Below, piece after piece: positions 6,440 to 15,292 of a stretch of 64,000 bases of DNA. How positions within the stretch are numbered: the first letter of the stretch is position 1; each line of letters opens with the position of its first letter. The notes under the pieces are model-generated. The model saw only the letters and a program-made list of their open reading frames with translations, was not told the DNA's origin and did not search any database. Position numbers and translations under genes: made by a program. Source of the DNA: an uncultured Stenotrophomonas sp. GTDB lineage: Bacteria; Pseudomonadota; Gammaproteobacteria; Xanthomonadales; Xanthomonadaceae. Where the stretch lies: positions 338,198-402,197 of the forward strand of contig NZ_CAJYVQ010000004.1 in NCBI RefSeq assembly GCF_913778665.1, given 5' to 3'.

Positions 6440-9112
6440 ATGCCGCGTGCGTCGTCGTTCCGCCTGTTCCTGCCTTCGCTGCTGCTCACCCTCGTCGTTG
6501 CCGGCTGTGGCGACAAGGACGCGAAGGCGCCGGCGAACGCGGTGACCCAGCCGAGCGCGCAGGCCGCTGCCGCTGCCGACCCGGCCGCCGCACCACTGCT
6601 GGGCGCGCTGCAGAAGCAACTCGATGGTTACCGCCGCATCATCGTGCTGCTGGCCGATGAAGACCGCCAGAGCACTGCCGACCGCGGCACGTCCACCCGC
6701 GTCGGCCAGCAGCTGTTCCACGAAGGCCTGGAACAGCGCACGGCGATCGCCACGCAGTTCGACACGCTGTTGCGCGACTCCAGTCCGCAGCGCTTCGCCA
6801 CCCTCGGCACTGTGCTGGACTACATCGAATCGGCGCCGGAGCTGTTCGACGCCGACCGCCTGGCCTTCCGCGAAGTGCTGCGCGATCTGCACGAACGGGT
6901 CGGCAACGATTCGTCGCTGCCGGCGGTGAAGCTGCACCAGCGCATCGGCGAGGACCTGGAGGCGCTTGACGAGATCGAGCGCAACTACAACCAGGAACTC
7001 ACCCGCATCTTCAGCCGCTTCGAGCGCACCCGTGCCATCGAGCTGAAGCGCGAGAAGTGGGACGACTACATCGCCCACCTGCACAAGGACTACAGCCGCG
7101 AAGCGATCCTGCGGGACTACGGCGTGATCGAGCCGTACCCGATGTCGATGAAGGACAGCGACCGCGAGATCTTCGGCCGTGACCTGCCGCCGAAGACCGT
7201 GGTGCTGACTTTCGACGACGGCCCGCACAAGGCCTACACCGATGAAGTGGTGGCCATCCTCAAGCGTTACGACGTGCCGGGTGTGTTCTTCGAAGTGGGC
7301 CGCAACCTGGGCAAGGTCGAGGCCGACGGCAAGGTCAGCCTCGGCCCGATGGCGAAGATCAGCCGCAACCTGATGGAAGAGGGTTATGCGGTCGGCAACC
7401 ACAGCCTGACCCACGCCCAGCTCTCGCGCACCACCGGTGATGCGCTGCGCCAGCAGGTGCTGGACACCGACACGCTGCTGAAGGATGTCGACAGCAAGCG
7501 CGCGCCGCTGTTCCGCTTCCCCTATGGCGCGCGTAATGCCGAAGGCCTGCAGCTGCTCAACGAAGCCGGGTTGAAGTCGATCATGTGGAACATCGATTCG
7601 ATGGACTGGGCCGACCCGGTTCCGGAATCGATCGTGCAGCGCGTGCTCGACCAGGTGAACAAGGAACAGCGCGGCATCATCCTGTTCCATGACATCCACG
7701 ACCGTGCGGTGAAGGCGCTGCCGCAGATCCTGGACCGGCTGATCGCCGACGGCTACCAGTTCGCCGGCTGGAACGGCCGCGAGTTCACCGTCGCCCGCGC
7801 GCGCAAGGGCGCGGCCAGCGATGCCACCGTCACCACCGGCTATGAGAAGTCGTGGGCGATCGTGGTCGGCATCGACACCTACGCCAAGTGGCCGAAGCTG
7901 GAGTACGCCAGCCACGATGCGCAGGCGGTGGCCGACACCCTGACCGGGCAGTTCGGTTTCCCGTCCTCGCAGGTGATCGTGCTGAAGAACGAGCAGGCCA
8001 CCCGCAACAATATCCTGGCTGCCTTCCACGACCGCCTGGCCGACGACCGCACCGGCAGGAATGATCGCGTGTTCGTATTCTTCGCCGGCCACGGCGCCAC
8101 CCGCCAGCTCGCTTCCGGGCGCGACCTCGGCTACATCATCCCCGTGGATTCGGACCCGAAGGAATTCGCCACCGACGCCATCGCGATGACCGACATCCAG
8201 AACATCGCCGAGAGCATGCAGGCCAAGCACGTGATGTTCGTGATGGATGCCTGCTACAGCGGACTGGGCCTGACCCGTGGTGGGCCGTCGTCGTCGTCGT
8301 TCCTGCGCGAGAACGCACGCCGCAGCGCGCGGCAGATGCTGACTGCCGGCGGTGCCGACCAGCAAGTGGCCGATGCCGGCCCGAACGGCCACTCGGTGTT
8401 CACCTGGGTGCTGCTGCAGGCGCTGGCTGGCAAGGGCGATCTCAACGGCGACGGCCTGATCACCGGTACCGAACTGGCCGCCTACGTGGCGCCGGCCGTC
8501 TCAGCCGTTTCGCACCAGACCCCGGCCTTCGGCAGCCTGCCGGGTTCGCAGGGCGGCGAGTTCGTGTTCCAGGTGCCCGACAGCCAGGAATTCCTCAACG
8601 CCGATACGCGCCAGCTGACTGCCGATGCGATCGCGCTGAACAACAAGGTGGATGCCGCCAGCGAAGCCAAGGGTGCCCAGGCGCCGGTGACCGTGGCCGA
8701 TCTGCAGGGCGGCAAGGCCAAGCTGGTGGTGCCCACTGCCGGTCCGGCCTCCGACCGCCAGCGCGCACAGCAGGCCAATGACCGCGGCCTGCAGTTGTAC
8801 CGCGAGAAACAGTACGACGAGGCGGCTGCGCAGTTCACCGAGGCACTGAAGCTGCGCCCGGACTTCGCCCAGGCCGCCAACAACCTCGGCTTCGTCTATT
8901 ACCGCCAACAGCGTTACGCCGAAGCCGCGCGCTGGCTGGAGAACACGCTGAAGATCGACCCCTCGCGGGCCGTGGCTTATCTCAACCTGGGCGATGCCTA
9001 CTTCAACGCCGGCGACAAGGCCAAGGCGAAGCAGGCCTACACCACCTATCTGGCGCTGCAGCCGCAGGGCAGTGGTGCCGCGCAGGCACGGGCGCAGCTG
9101 GAGAAACTCTGA
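6440..9112 (+). CDS. Lipoprotein with NodB deacetylase, caspase-like (C14) and TPR domains (orf900-type)
   Basis: The product has 890 residues. The N-terminus is a lipoprotein signal (FLPSLLLTLVVAGC, lipid Cys about 22). A helical region covers about 50-240. A polysaccharide deacetylase (NodB) domain follows from about 250 to 450, with TFDDGP (257-262, catalytic/metal Asp259-Asp260), metal-binding GNHSLTH, and FRFPYGARN. A caspase-fold peptidase domain covers about 470-690, with His551 in FFAGHG and Cys605 in DACYSG, both catalytic residues present. C-terminal TPRs cover about 775-885. X. campestris has a gene of this size at the same locus (orf900), reported then with a homologue only in Xylella. 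It ends 3 bp before mnmE. Substrates and role are unknown; envelope glycan editing plus regulated proteolysis is an inference. Confidence 0.9.
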   Translation: MPRASSFRLFLPSLLLTLVVAGCGDKDAKAPANAVTQPSAQAAAAADPAAAPLLGALQKQLDGYRRIIVLLADEDRQSTADRGTSTRVGQQLFHEGLEQRTAIATQFDTLLRDSSPQRFATLGTVLDYIESAPELFDADRLAFREVLRDLHERVGNDSSLPAVKLHQRIGEDLEALDEIERNYNQELTRIFSRFERTRAIELKREKWDDYIAHLHKDYSREAILRDYGVIEPYPMSMKDSDREIFGRDLPPKTVVLTFDDGPHKAYTDEVVAILKRYDVPGVFFEVGRNLGKVEADGKVSLGPMAKISRNLMEEGYAVGNHSLTHAQLSRTTGDALRQQVLDTDTLLKDVDSKRAPLFRFPYGARNAEGLQLLNEAGLKSIMWNIDSMDWADPVPESIVQRVLDQVNKEQRGIILFHDIHDRAVKALPQILDRLIADGYQFAGWNGREFTVARARKGAASDATVTTGYEKSWAIVVGIDTYAKWPKLEYASHDAQAVADTLTGQFGFPSSQVIVLKNEQATRNNILAAFHDRLADDRTGRNDRVFVFFAGHGATRQLASGRDLGYIIPVDSDPKEFATDAIAMTDIQNIAESMQAKHVMFVMDACYSGLGLTRGGPSSSSFLRENARRSARQMLTAGGADQQVADAGPNGHSVFTWVLLQALAGKGDLNGDGLITGTELAAYVAPAVSAVSHQTPAFGSLPGSQGGEFVFQVPDSQEFLNADTRQLTADAIALNNKVDAASEAKGAQAPVTVADLQGGKAKLVVPTAGPASDRQRAQQANDRGLQLYREKQYDEAAAQFTEALKLRPDFAQAANNLGFVYYRQQRYAEAARWLENTLKIDPSRAVAYLNLGDAYFNAGDKAKAKQAYTTYLALQPQGSGAAQARAQLEKL

Positions 9113-9115
9113 GCC

Positions 9116-10465
9116 ATGAACGATGTGACCCGCACCGATACCATCGTGGCCATCGCCAGTGCCCCCGGCGCGGGCGGTGTCGGCCTGCTGCGCCTGTCCG
9201 GCCCGCGTGCGGCCGCCATCGCCAATGAATTGGGTGCGCCCACGCTGCGCCCGCGCCACGCCCACTACGCGCGCCTGCGTGATGCCGACGGCGAGGTGAT
9301 CGACGATGGCATCGTGCTGTGGTTCCCGGCACCGAACAGCTTCACCGGCGAAGAGGTGGTGGAACTGCAGGGCCATGGCAGCCCGGTGCTGCTGCAGCAA
9401 CTGGTCGCGCGCTGCATCGCGCTCGGTGCGCGCCAGGCGCGGCCGGGTGAGTTCAGTGAGCGCGCGTTCCTCAACGGCAAGCTCGACCTGGCCCAGGCCG
9501 AGGCCATCGCCGATCTGATCGCTGCGGGCGACAACCGCGCCGCGCGCGCGGCACGTCGCTCGCTTGATGGCGTGTTCTCGCGCCGCATCGACGCCGTGGT
9601 CGAGCAGCTGGTGCTGCTGCGCATCCATGTGGAAGCGGCCATCGACTTCGCCGACGAACCGCTGGATACCCTCGGCGGCGCGCAGGTGCGACGTGGCCTG
9701 GAACAGGCGCGCAGCGACCTGGCCCTGCTGCGCCGCGACGCCGAACGTGGCCGCCGCCTGCGCGATGGCCTGCACGCCGTGCTGATCGGTCCGCCGAATG
9801 CCGGCAAGAGCTCGCTGCTGAACGCACTGGCCGGCAGCGAACGCGCGATCGTTACCGACATCGCCGGCACCACCCGCGACACGTTGCGCGAGACCATCCG
9901 CCTGGACGGACTGGAGCTGACCCTGGTCGACACCGCCGGCCTGCGCGACGGCGGCGACGCCATCGAACGTGAAGGCATGCGCCGCGCCCACGTGGAAATC
10001 GAGCGCACCGACCTGGCGCTGATCGTGCTGGATGCGCGCGATCCTGCGGCCGGTGAAGCCGCGTTGGGTGATGCCGTGGCGGCGGTGCCGCACAAGGTCT
10101 ACATCCACAACAAGTCGGATCTGCTCGATGTGCTGCCGACGATGGACGATCCGGACCGCGTGTTCGTCTCCGCTGCGACCGGTGCAGGACTGGAGGACCT
10201 GCATGCGAGGCTGCGCTCGATCGCTTCGGCCGGGGCAGGGGAGCAGATGGATGGTGAGTTCTCTGCGCGCACCCGCCATGTCGATGCGATCGAGCGCGCG
10301 CAGGAACACGCACAGCGCGCCGATGGCGAGCTGGCGCATGAGCATCTGGAACTGGCCGCCGAGGAACTGCGTCTGGCGCATGATGCGCTGGGCGAGATCA
10401 CCGGGCAGATGAGTGCGGACGACCTGCTGGGCAGGATTTTTTCCAGCTTCTGCATCGGGAAGTAA
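9116..10465 (+). CDS. mnmE: tRNA uridine-5-carboxymethylaminomethyl GTPase MnmE
   Basis: The 449-residue product shows an N-terminal tetrahydrofolate-binding domain ([20 protein letters not shown]), a helical domain and an inserted G domain. The G domain has G1 GPPNAGKSS (about 225-233), DIAGTT, DTAGLR and NKSD. The C-terminus is the family signature CIGK, whose Cys is needed for modification. With MnmG it installs cmnm5 at the U34 wobble base of tRNA. It starts 3 bp after the deacetylase/caspase gene, so the two are probably cotranscribed. Confidence 0.97.
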   Translation: MNDVTRTDTIVAIASAPGAGGVGLLRLSGPRAAAIANELGAPTLRPRHAHYARLRDADGEVIDDGIVLWFPAPNSFTGEEVVELQGHGSPVLLQQLVARCIALGARQARPGEFSERAFLNGKLDLAQAEAIADLIAAGDNRAARAARRSLDGVFSRRIDAVVEQLVLLRIHVEAAIDFADEPLDTLGGAQVRRGLEQARSDLALLRRDAERGRRLRDGLHAVLIGPPNAGKSSLLNALAGSERAIVTDIAGTTRDTLRETIRLDGLELTLVDTAGLRDGGDAIEREGMRRAHVEIERTDLALIVLDARDPAAGEAALGDAVAAVPHKVYIHNKSDLLDVLPTMDDPDRVFVSAATGAGLEDLHARLRSIASAGAGEQMDGEFSARTRHVDAIERAQEHAQRADGELAHEHLELAAEELRLAHDALGEITGQMSADDLLGRIFSSFCIGK

Positions 10466-10529
10466 CTGTAGAGCCGAGCCCATGCTCGGCTGTTCTACCC
10501 GTCAGCCGAGCATGGGCTCGGCTCTACAG
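10466..10529. repeat. Dimeric SMAG-type REP element
   Basis: CTGTAGAGCCGAGCCCATGC... is followed by its exact reverse complement ending GGCTCGGCTCTACAG. This is a 64-bp inverted dimer with a small hairpin inside each arm. It begins directly at the mnmE stop codon. The GTAG head and GAGC/GCTC stem match the SMAG REP family described in S. maltophilia. Confidence 0.85.
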
Positions 10530-10602
10530 GTGCAGGCTTCCCCCACCTGTCACATTGCCGCCGCATACTGACGCCCATCACATACCGCTTGGGGAAGTCG
10601 CA

Positions 10603-11709
10603 GTGAAGTCGTGGGGTTGTGCGTTGCTGTTGTCGCTGGCCGTGGCACCATCGGTGGCCATGAGTGCTGAATCCTCCATCCCGGCCGCGCACAAGGTGTC
10701 GGTCTACGGCCACCGTGGCGCAAGCGCGCTGTTGCCGGAGCACACCCTGGCGGCCTACGCCCAGGCGATCGCCGATGGCGCCGACTACATCGAGCCGGAC
10801 CTGGTGATGACCAGGGATGGGGTGATGGTGGCCCGCCACGAGAACGAGATCAGCGGCACCACCGACGTGGCCTCGCATCCCGAGTTCGCCAGCCGCCGCA
10901 CCAGCAAGGTCATCGACGGGCAGAAGGTCGACGGCTGGTTCACCGAAGACTTCACCCTGGCCGAGCTGAAGACCCTGTACGCACGCGAGCGCCTGCCGGA
11001 GCTGCGCAGCACCGCCTACGACGGCCAGTTCCGGATCGCCAGCCTGGACGAGATCCTGGCCTTCCTGGTGCAGCAGGCCGGCCGCGCCAACCGTGGCATC
11101 GGCCTGGTACCGGAGATCAAGCACCCGACCTACTTCCAGTCGATTGGCCTGCCGATGGAAGACAAGCTGCTGGCCGCACTGCGCGGCAACGCGTATACCA
11201 ACGTCGGTCCGGTCACCATCCAGTCGTTCGAGACCGCCAACCTGCGTTACCTGCGCGGCAAGATCCCGCGTGGCAGCAACATCCGCCTGCTGCAGCTGCT
11301 GTGGAAGGGCGATTCCCAGCCGGCCGACATCGCCAAGGCTGGTGGAAAGCTGACCTACGCGCAGATGATGACCCCGGCCGGGCTGAAGGACATCGCCACC
11401 TATGCCGACAGCATCGGCCCGGAGCTGCGCTCGATCATTCCGCTGGATGACAAGGGCGCACTGGGCACGCCAACCACGCTGGTGCGCGATGCGCACGCAG
11501 TGGGGCTGATGGTGATTCCGTACACCTTCCGACCGGAGAACCATTTCCAGGCCAGCAACCTGCGCAAGGGTGCCGACAACGCGCGCAACGCCGAAGGGTC
11601 GATCGCCGAAATGCGCGCCTACCTGGCGACCGGCATCGATGCGTTCTTCACCGATGATCCGGCGCTCGGTCGGCAGGCGGTGGATGGAATGGGCGCGGCG
11701 GGGAACTGA
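10603..11709 (+). CDS. glpQ: Periplasmic glycerophosphodiester phosphodiesterase
   Basis: The product has 368 residues from a GTG at 10603. It opens with a signal peptide (KSWGCALLLSLAVAPSVAMSAE), and TTGGGGAAG lies upstream as ribosome-binding site. An upstream ATG at 10555 would place hydrophilic sequence before the signal peptide, so it is disfavoured. GDPD-family motifs are clear: YGHRGASALLPEHT, IEPDLVMTRDG and ARHENEISGTTDVA (metal and catalytic residues). The enzyme hydrolyses deacylated phospholipids such as glycerophosphocholine to glycerol-3-phosphate and an alcohol. Confidence 0.93.
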   Translation: MKSWGCALLLSLAVAPSVAMSAESSIPAAHKVSVYGHRGASALLPEHTLAAYAQAIADGADYIEPDLVMTRDGVMVARHENEISGTTDVASHPEFASRRTSKVIDGQKVDGWFTEDFTLAELKTLYARERLPELRSTAYDGQFRIASLDEILAFLVQQAGRANRGIGLVPEIKHPTYFQSIGLPMEDKLLAALRGNAYTNVGPVTIQSFETANLRYLRGKIPRGSNIRLLQLLWKGDSQPADIAKAGGKLTYAQMMTPAGLKDIATYADSIGPELRSIIPLDDKGALGTPTTLVRDAHAVGLMVIPYTFRPENHFQASNLRKGADNARNAEGSIAEMRAYLATGIDAFFTDDPALGRQAVDGMGAAGN

Positions 11710-11719
11710 TTCTCCCGGT

Positions 11720-11797
11720 GGCGCTGGCCGCTGGCCGGCAACCTCATGAACCTTCGGTGGCAATTCCCGGATTGCCGGCCAGCGGCCGGCACTACCC
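11720..11797. repeat. REP-like inverted pair
   Basis: GGCCGCTGGCCGGCAA near 11727-11742 is inverted as TTGCCGGCCAGCGGCC near 11772-11787, followed by GGCACTAC, the complement of a GTAGTGCC head. It occupies the convergent gap between glpQ and the rhomboid gene and may act in transcript termination for both. Confidence 0.6.
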
Positions 11798-11801
11798 CAC
11801 C

Positions 11802-12572
11802 TCAGCCGCGCGGGTCGTCCGGGCGGCGGAACGGGATCACCACGTAGTCCTGGCCCTCGCGCGGCTGCCACAACACCGGCACGCGCTGCGGTGACGGCGG
11901 CTCCAGCTCGTCGTCGGCAAGCGGCTCGGCGTCTTCTTCTTCGTCTTCCCAGCTGTAGCGCGGGCGCGGCGGCAGCGGATCGGCGTTGCGGAACAGCAGC
12001 GCGGCGATGATGCCGGCGAAGGCCCCGCCCATGTGCGACTGCCAGGACACGCCATCGGCGTGCGGCAGGATGGTCATCAGCATGCCGCCGTAGAACAGCA
12101 TGCCGATCAGGCCGGTGGCGATCGCCGCGCGGTCGCGGCGCAGCAGGCCGAGGCTGGCCAGCAGGAACATCAGGCCGTGGGTCACGCCACTGGCACCCAA
12201 GTGCACGCTGCCGGGATTGCCGAGCATCCACGCGCCGAGACCCGAGCCCAGCCACAACAGGGGCAGCGCGCGCACCGTTGCTTTGGGGTAGACGCTGCCG
12301 GCCAGGGTACCGAGGATCAGGATCGCAATGCTGTTGGCGACGATGTGCTCCACCGAGGCATGCAGCAGCGGGCTGCCGACCAGGCCGAGCAGGCCCTTGG
12401 CTTCCAGTGGCGCCACCGCCCACGGCCGCCACTCGAAGCTGCCCTGCAGGGCGAACACGGCCACCAGCACCAGCACGGCGGCCAGGCTGACATTGAACGC
12501 CCGCAGGATGCGCGAGCGGTCATTGCGGGGGGCCGGCACGTCGCCGGCGGGCAGTGGCGTGTTGTTGTCCAT
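11802..12572 (-). CDS. Rhomboid-family intramembrane serine protease
   Basis: The 256-residue, six-helix membrane protein has the rhomboid catalytic dyad: Ser128 in GASG and His180 in WQSHMGG. The supporting HASVEHIVAN element (about 71-80) is also present. Rhomboids cleave transmembrane helices within the bilayer. An acidic C-terminal tail (YSWEDEEEDAEPLADDELEPP) extends into a soluble compartment. The substrate is unknown. It points toward glpQ; terC lies upstream on the same strand. Confidence 0.92.
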   Translation of the reverse strand: MDNNTPLPAGDVPAPRNDRSRILRAFNVSLAAVLVLVAVFALQGSFEWRPWAVAPLEAKGLLGLVGSPLLHASVEHIVANSIAILILGTLAGSVYPKATVRALPLLWLGSGLGAWMLGNPGSVHLGASGVTHGLMFLLASLGLLRRDRAAIATGLIGMLFYGGMLMTILPHADGVSWQSHMGGAFAGIIAALLFRNADPLPPRPRYSWEDEEEDAEPLADDELEPPSPQRVPVLWQPREGQDYVVIPFRRPDDPRG

Positions 12573-12677
12573 ACCTCAGCAATGGCGGTGGTCGCCGCGA
12601 AACCAAGGCTGCCGCGGCGGGAGAGTGGAGACGGCCGGCGGGACAATCCCACCGGCCGCATGTTCAGCAGGCCGGGC

Positions 12678-13640
12678 TCAGGCGTGGCCGGAGCCTTCCT
12701 TCGGTGGGTACTTCAGGCTCAGCACCACGGTGGCGGCGATGATCACCGCGACCACGCCCAGCGACACCGGGGTCGGGATCTTGAACAGGTCGATGATCAT
12801 CATCTTGATGCCGATGAAGCCCAGCACCAGCGCCAGGCCATACGGCAGCAGGTGGAAGCGGTCGGCCATGCCGGCCAGCAGGAAGAACATCGCGCGCAGG
12901 CCCAGCACCGCGAACACGTTGGAGGTGAGCACGATGAACGGGTCGGTGGTGATCGCGAAGATCGCTGGGATGCTGTCCACGGCGAAGATCACGTCGGTGA
13001 CCGCGATCAGGATCAGCACCGCGAACAGCGGGGTGAACCAGCGCACGCCATCACGCTTCACGCTCAGCGCGTCCCCGGCGTAGTCGGGCAGCAGGCGCAG
13101 GTGCTTGCGCATCCAGCGCAGCGCCGGGTTGGTCTCCAGATCGGGTTCCTGGCCGGCGGCGAACCACATCTTCCAGCCGGTGAAGAGCAGGAAGGCACCG
13201 AATACGTAGAGCAGCCAATGGAACTGGCTGATCAGTACGCTGCCGGCGAAGATCATGATCGTACGCAGCACGATCGCGCCCAGGATGCCGATGATCAACA
13301 CCTTCTGGCGCTGCTGTTCGGGCACCGCGAAGTAGCTCATGATCATCAGGAAGACGAAGATGTTGTCGACCGCCAGCGCCTTCTCGACCAGGTAACCGGT
13401 CAGGAATTCGAGGCCGACCTTGTTGGCCATCACCTGGCCGGCGGTCTCATTCAGGTAGTACCAGAGGCCGGCATTGAACAGCAGGGCCAGCGCAACCCAG
13501 CCGATGGACCACCACAGGGCCTCCTTGAAGGTGACCTTGTGCGGTCCACCATGGCGCATCAACACGAGGTCGACCAGCAGGGCGATGACCACCACCGCTG
13601 CGAAGCCGCCCCACAACCACACGTTACCGATCGTCTGCAT
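12678..13640 (-). CDS. TerC/Alx-family membrane protein, probable Mn2+ exporter
   Basis: The 320-residue integral membrane protein starts MQTIGNVWLWGGFAAVVVIA. It carries the TerC family signatures EKALAVDNIFVFLMI and IAVTDVIFAVDSIPAIFAIT, whose acidic residues lie in transmembrane helices. E. coli Alx belongs to this family and is linked to manganese export. A yybP-ykoY-type riboswitch in the leader supports metal-dependent control. The frame stays open upstream, but the leader there is riboswitch RNA, so the ATG at 13640 is chosen. Confidence 0.9.
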   Translation of the reverse strand: MQTIGNVWLWGGFAAVVVIALLVDLVLMRHGGPHKVTFKEALWWSIGWVALALLFNAGLWYYLNETAGQVMANKVGLEFLTGYLVEKALAVDNIFVFLMIMSYFAVPEQQRQKVLIIGILGAIVLRTIMIFAGSVLISQFHWLLYVFGAFLLFTGWKMWFAAGQEPDLETNPALRWMRKHLRLLPDYAGDALSVKRDGVRWFTPLFAVLILIAVTDVIFAVDSIPAIFAITTDPFIVLTSNVFAVLGLRAMFFLLAGMADRFHLLPYGLALVLGFIGIKMMIIDLFKIPTPVSLGVVAVIIAATVVLSLKYPPKEGSGHA

Positions 13641-13718
13641 TGGGAATGTCCGTTGGAAAGATGGATGCCAGGCCGGACGGCGAGGATCTGCAACGGAGGA
13701 TCGGGAGGGGGATCCAGG

Positions 13719-13838
13719 GACAGAGCTTCGCCAGTACGGCGAAGGTCTCGCTCGCAGTCCCAGTCGGCTGGAACTGCCGTTGCACCGGAGCCTGCGGGCT
13801 CGAAATGACGGCGACAACGTCTGGGAGCTACTCCCCTT
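13719..13838 (-). ncRNA. yybP-ykoY (Mn2+) riboswitch in the terC leader
   Basis: Read on the minus strand, the leader opens with GGGGAGTAGCTCCCAG (13836 down to 13821). It continues through GCCGTCATTTCG and a GC-rich stem, then ACCTTCGCC with its partner GGCGAAGG near 13720-13748. GGGGAGUAG and the GUCAxxxCG loop element are hallmarks of the yybP-ykoY aptamer, which binds Mn2+ and commonly precedes TerC/Alx and MntP genes. The boundaries are approximate. Confidence 0.75.
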
Positions 13839-13879
13839 CTGGCGCCGATTCTGCCGTCTGGCCGGGCCGCCGTCAAATG

Positions 13880-14005
13880 CCCTGGGGCCGGGGGCGGATG
13901 CCCAAAGGGGCTCCGACCCCCGTTCCCGCGCCCCCACCCTGGCAGACGCCAACCTTGGTTGGCATGCCGGCCGGGGTCAGAGCCACTGCGGGGATCTGAG
14001 CCCGA
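13880..14005. repeat. Cluster of three intergenic hairpins
   Basis: Three structures lie between the terC leader and the methyltransferase gene. The first is GGGGGCGGATGCCC ... GGGGCTCCGACCCCC (about 13889-13919). The second is the palindrome GCCAACCTTGGTTGGC (13948-13963). The third is a GGGTCAGAGCC ... GGATCTGAGCCC hairpin (about 13974-14004). Related hairpins recur at 21355, 28040-28107 and 54395. Confidence 0.55.
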
Positions 14006-14026
14006 TGCCCGGTTTACAATAGGTGG

Positions 14027-15196
14027 ATGAATACCCCCCTTCCGATTGTCCGCCTCAAGAATGCGTGGCGTTCCAGCCACCCGTGGATCTTCCAGAAACT
14101 GGTCGAGAAGCCGACCGTCCGGCCCAAACCCGGTTCCATCGTCGACGTGGTCGGCATCGATGGCGAGTTCATTGGCCGCGGGTTCTACAACGGGCACTCG
14201 CGCATTGCCGTGCGCATCCTTGAAACCGACCAGAACGTGCCGGTCGATGCCGGCTGGTTCTCGCGCAAGATCGCCCAGGCGGTGTCGCTGCGCCGTGAGG
14301 TGCTGAAGCTGGACGCGGTGTCCGACGCCTGGCGCGTGGTGCACAGCGAAGGCGACGGCCTTTCCGGCCTGGTGGTCGACCGCTACGGCGACCTGGTGGT
14401 GGTCGAGTTCTTCGCCGCCGGCATGTTCCGCCACCGCGAGTGGATCTATGACGCGCTGCGCGAGCAGTTCCCGGGCTGCCGTTTCCACAGCTTCGCCGAC
14501 GAGCACGTGCAGAAGCAGGAGAGCTTCGACTTCCACGGCAACACCACCACCGAAGCGTCGGTGATCACCGAGTACGGCATCAAGTTCCGCGCCGACCCGG
14601 CCGGCGCGCACAAGACAGGTTTCTTTGCCGACCAGCGCGAGAACCGCCAATGGCTGAGCCAGCAGGTGGAAGGCAAGAGCGTGCTGGACCTGTGCTGCAA
14701 CACCGGCGGTTTTGCCGTGTACGCGGCCGCGCGCGGTGCTTCGGAAGTGGTCGGCATCGACATCGATGAAGACGTCATCCAGATCGCCAAGGGCAATTCG
14801 CGCCTGAACAACGTGCGCCCGAAGTTCGTCCAGTCCGACATCTTCCCGTGGCTGCGCGACGCCGCCAACCGCGGCGAGCAGTACGACGTGGTGATCCTGG
14901 ACCCGGCGAAGATGACCCGCGACCGCGACCAGGTGATCACCGCGCTGAAGAAGTACCTGGACATGAACAAGCTGGCGCTGGGCGTGGTCAAGCCGGGTGG
15001 CCTGTTTGCAACGTTCTCATGCACCGGCCTGGTGGCCGAGGACCAGTTCCTCGACATGCTGCGCCGCGCGGCCTATTTCTCCGGCCGCACCATCCAGATC
15101 CTGAAGGTGGCCGGCGCCGGTCCGGACCATCCGTTCATGGCCCATGTGCAGGAATCGCGTTACCTGAAGGCCGTGTTCTGCCGCGTGGTGGATTGA
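14027..15196 (+). CDS. RlmI-like 23S rRNA (cytosine-C5) methyltransferase family protein
   Basis: The 389-residue product has an N-terminal PUA-like RNA-binding domain (about 1-80), then a class I SAM-dependent methyltransferase domain. Visible motifs are the SAM loop VLDLCCNTGGFAVYAA, acidic GIDIDEDVI, catalytic-loop VVILDPAKM, and a late FSCTGL with the conserved Cys expected for m5C chemistry. E. coli RlmI methylates C1962 of 23S rRNA, and this protein has the same architecture and length. GGTGG lies directly before the ATG. Confidence 0.9.
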   Translation: MNTPLPIVRLKNAWRSSHPWIFQKLVEKPTVRPKPGSIVDVVGIDGEFIGRGFYNGHSRIAVRILETDQNVPVDAGWFSRKIAQAVSLRREVLKLDAVSDAWRVVHSEGDGLSGLVVDRYGDLVVVEFFAAGMFRHREWIYDALREQFPGCRFHSFADEHVQKQESFDFHGNTTTEASVITEYGIKFRADPAGAHKTGFFADQRENRQWLSQQVEGKSVLDLCCNTGGFAVYAAARGASEVVGIDIDEDVIQIAKGNSRLNNVRPKFVQSDIFPWLRDAANRGEQYDVVILDPAKMTRDRDQVITALKKYLDMNKLALGVVKPGGLFATFSCTGLVAEDQFLDMLRRAAYFSGRTIQILKVAGAGPDHPFMAHVQESRYLKAVFCRVVD

Positions 15197-15215
15197 CCGC
15201 GTGACCGCCGATCTC

Positions 15216-15277
15216 TGTAGAGCCGAGCCCACGCTCGGCTGATCGGCCTGGCAGCCGAGCATGGGCTCGGCTCTACA
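15216..15277. repeat. Dimeric SMAG-type REP element
   Basis: Two inverted GTAGAGCCGAGCC arms, each with its own hairpin, are separated by about 15 bases. The element starts about 20 bp after the methyltransferase stop and ends about 15 bp before the WYL regulator. Confidence 0.8.
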
Positions 15278-15292
15278 CAACCAAGACCGCCC

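Noticed and set aside
10466..10529. CRISPR array or phage attachment site
   Set aside because: The repeats are inverted REP dimers without spacers of constant length; no cas genes, integrase or tRNA-linked duplication are present anywhere in the window.
12678..13952. Longer TerC protein starting at 13952
   Set aside because: The extra 104 residues would be translated from the riboswitch leader and hairpin repeats and show no homology-like pattern.
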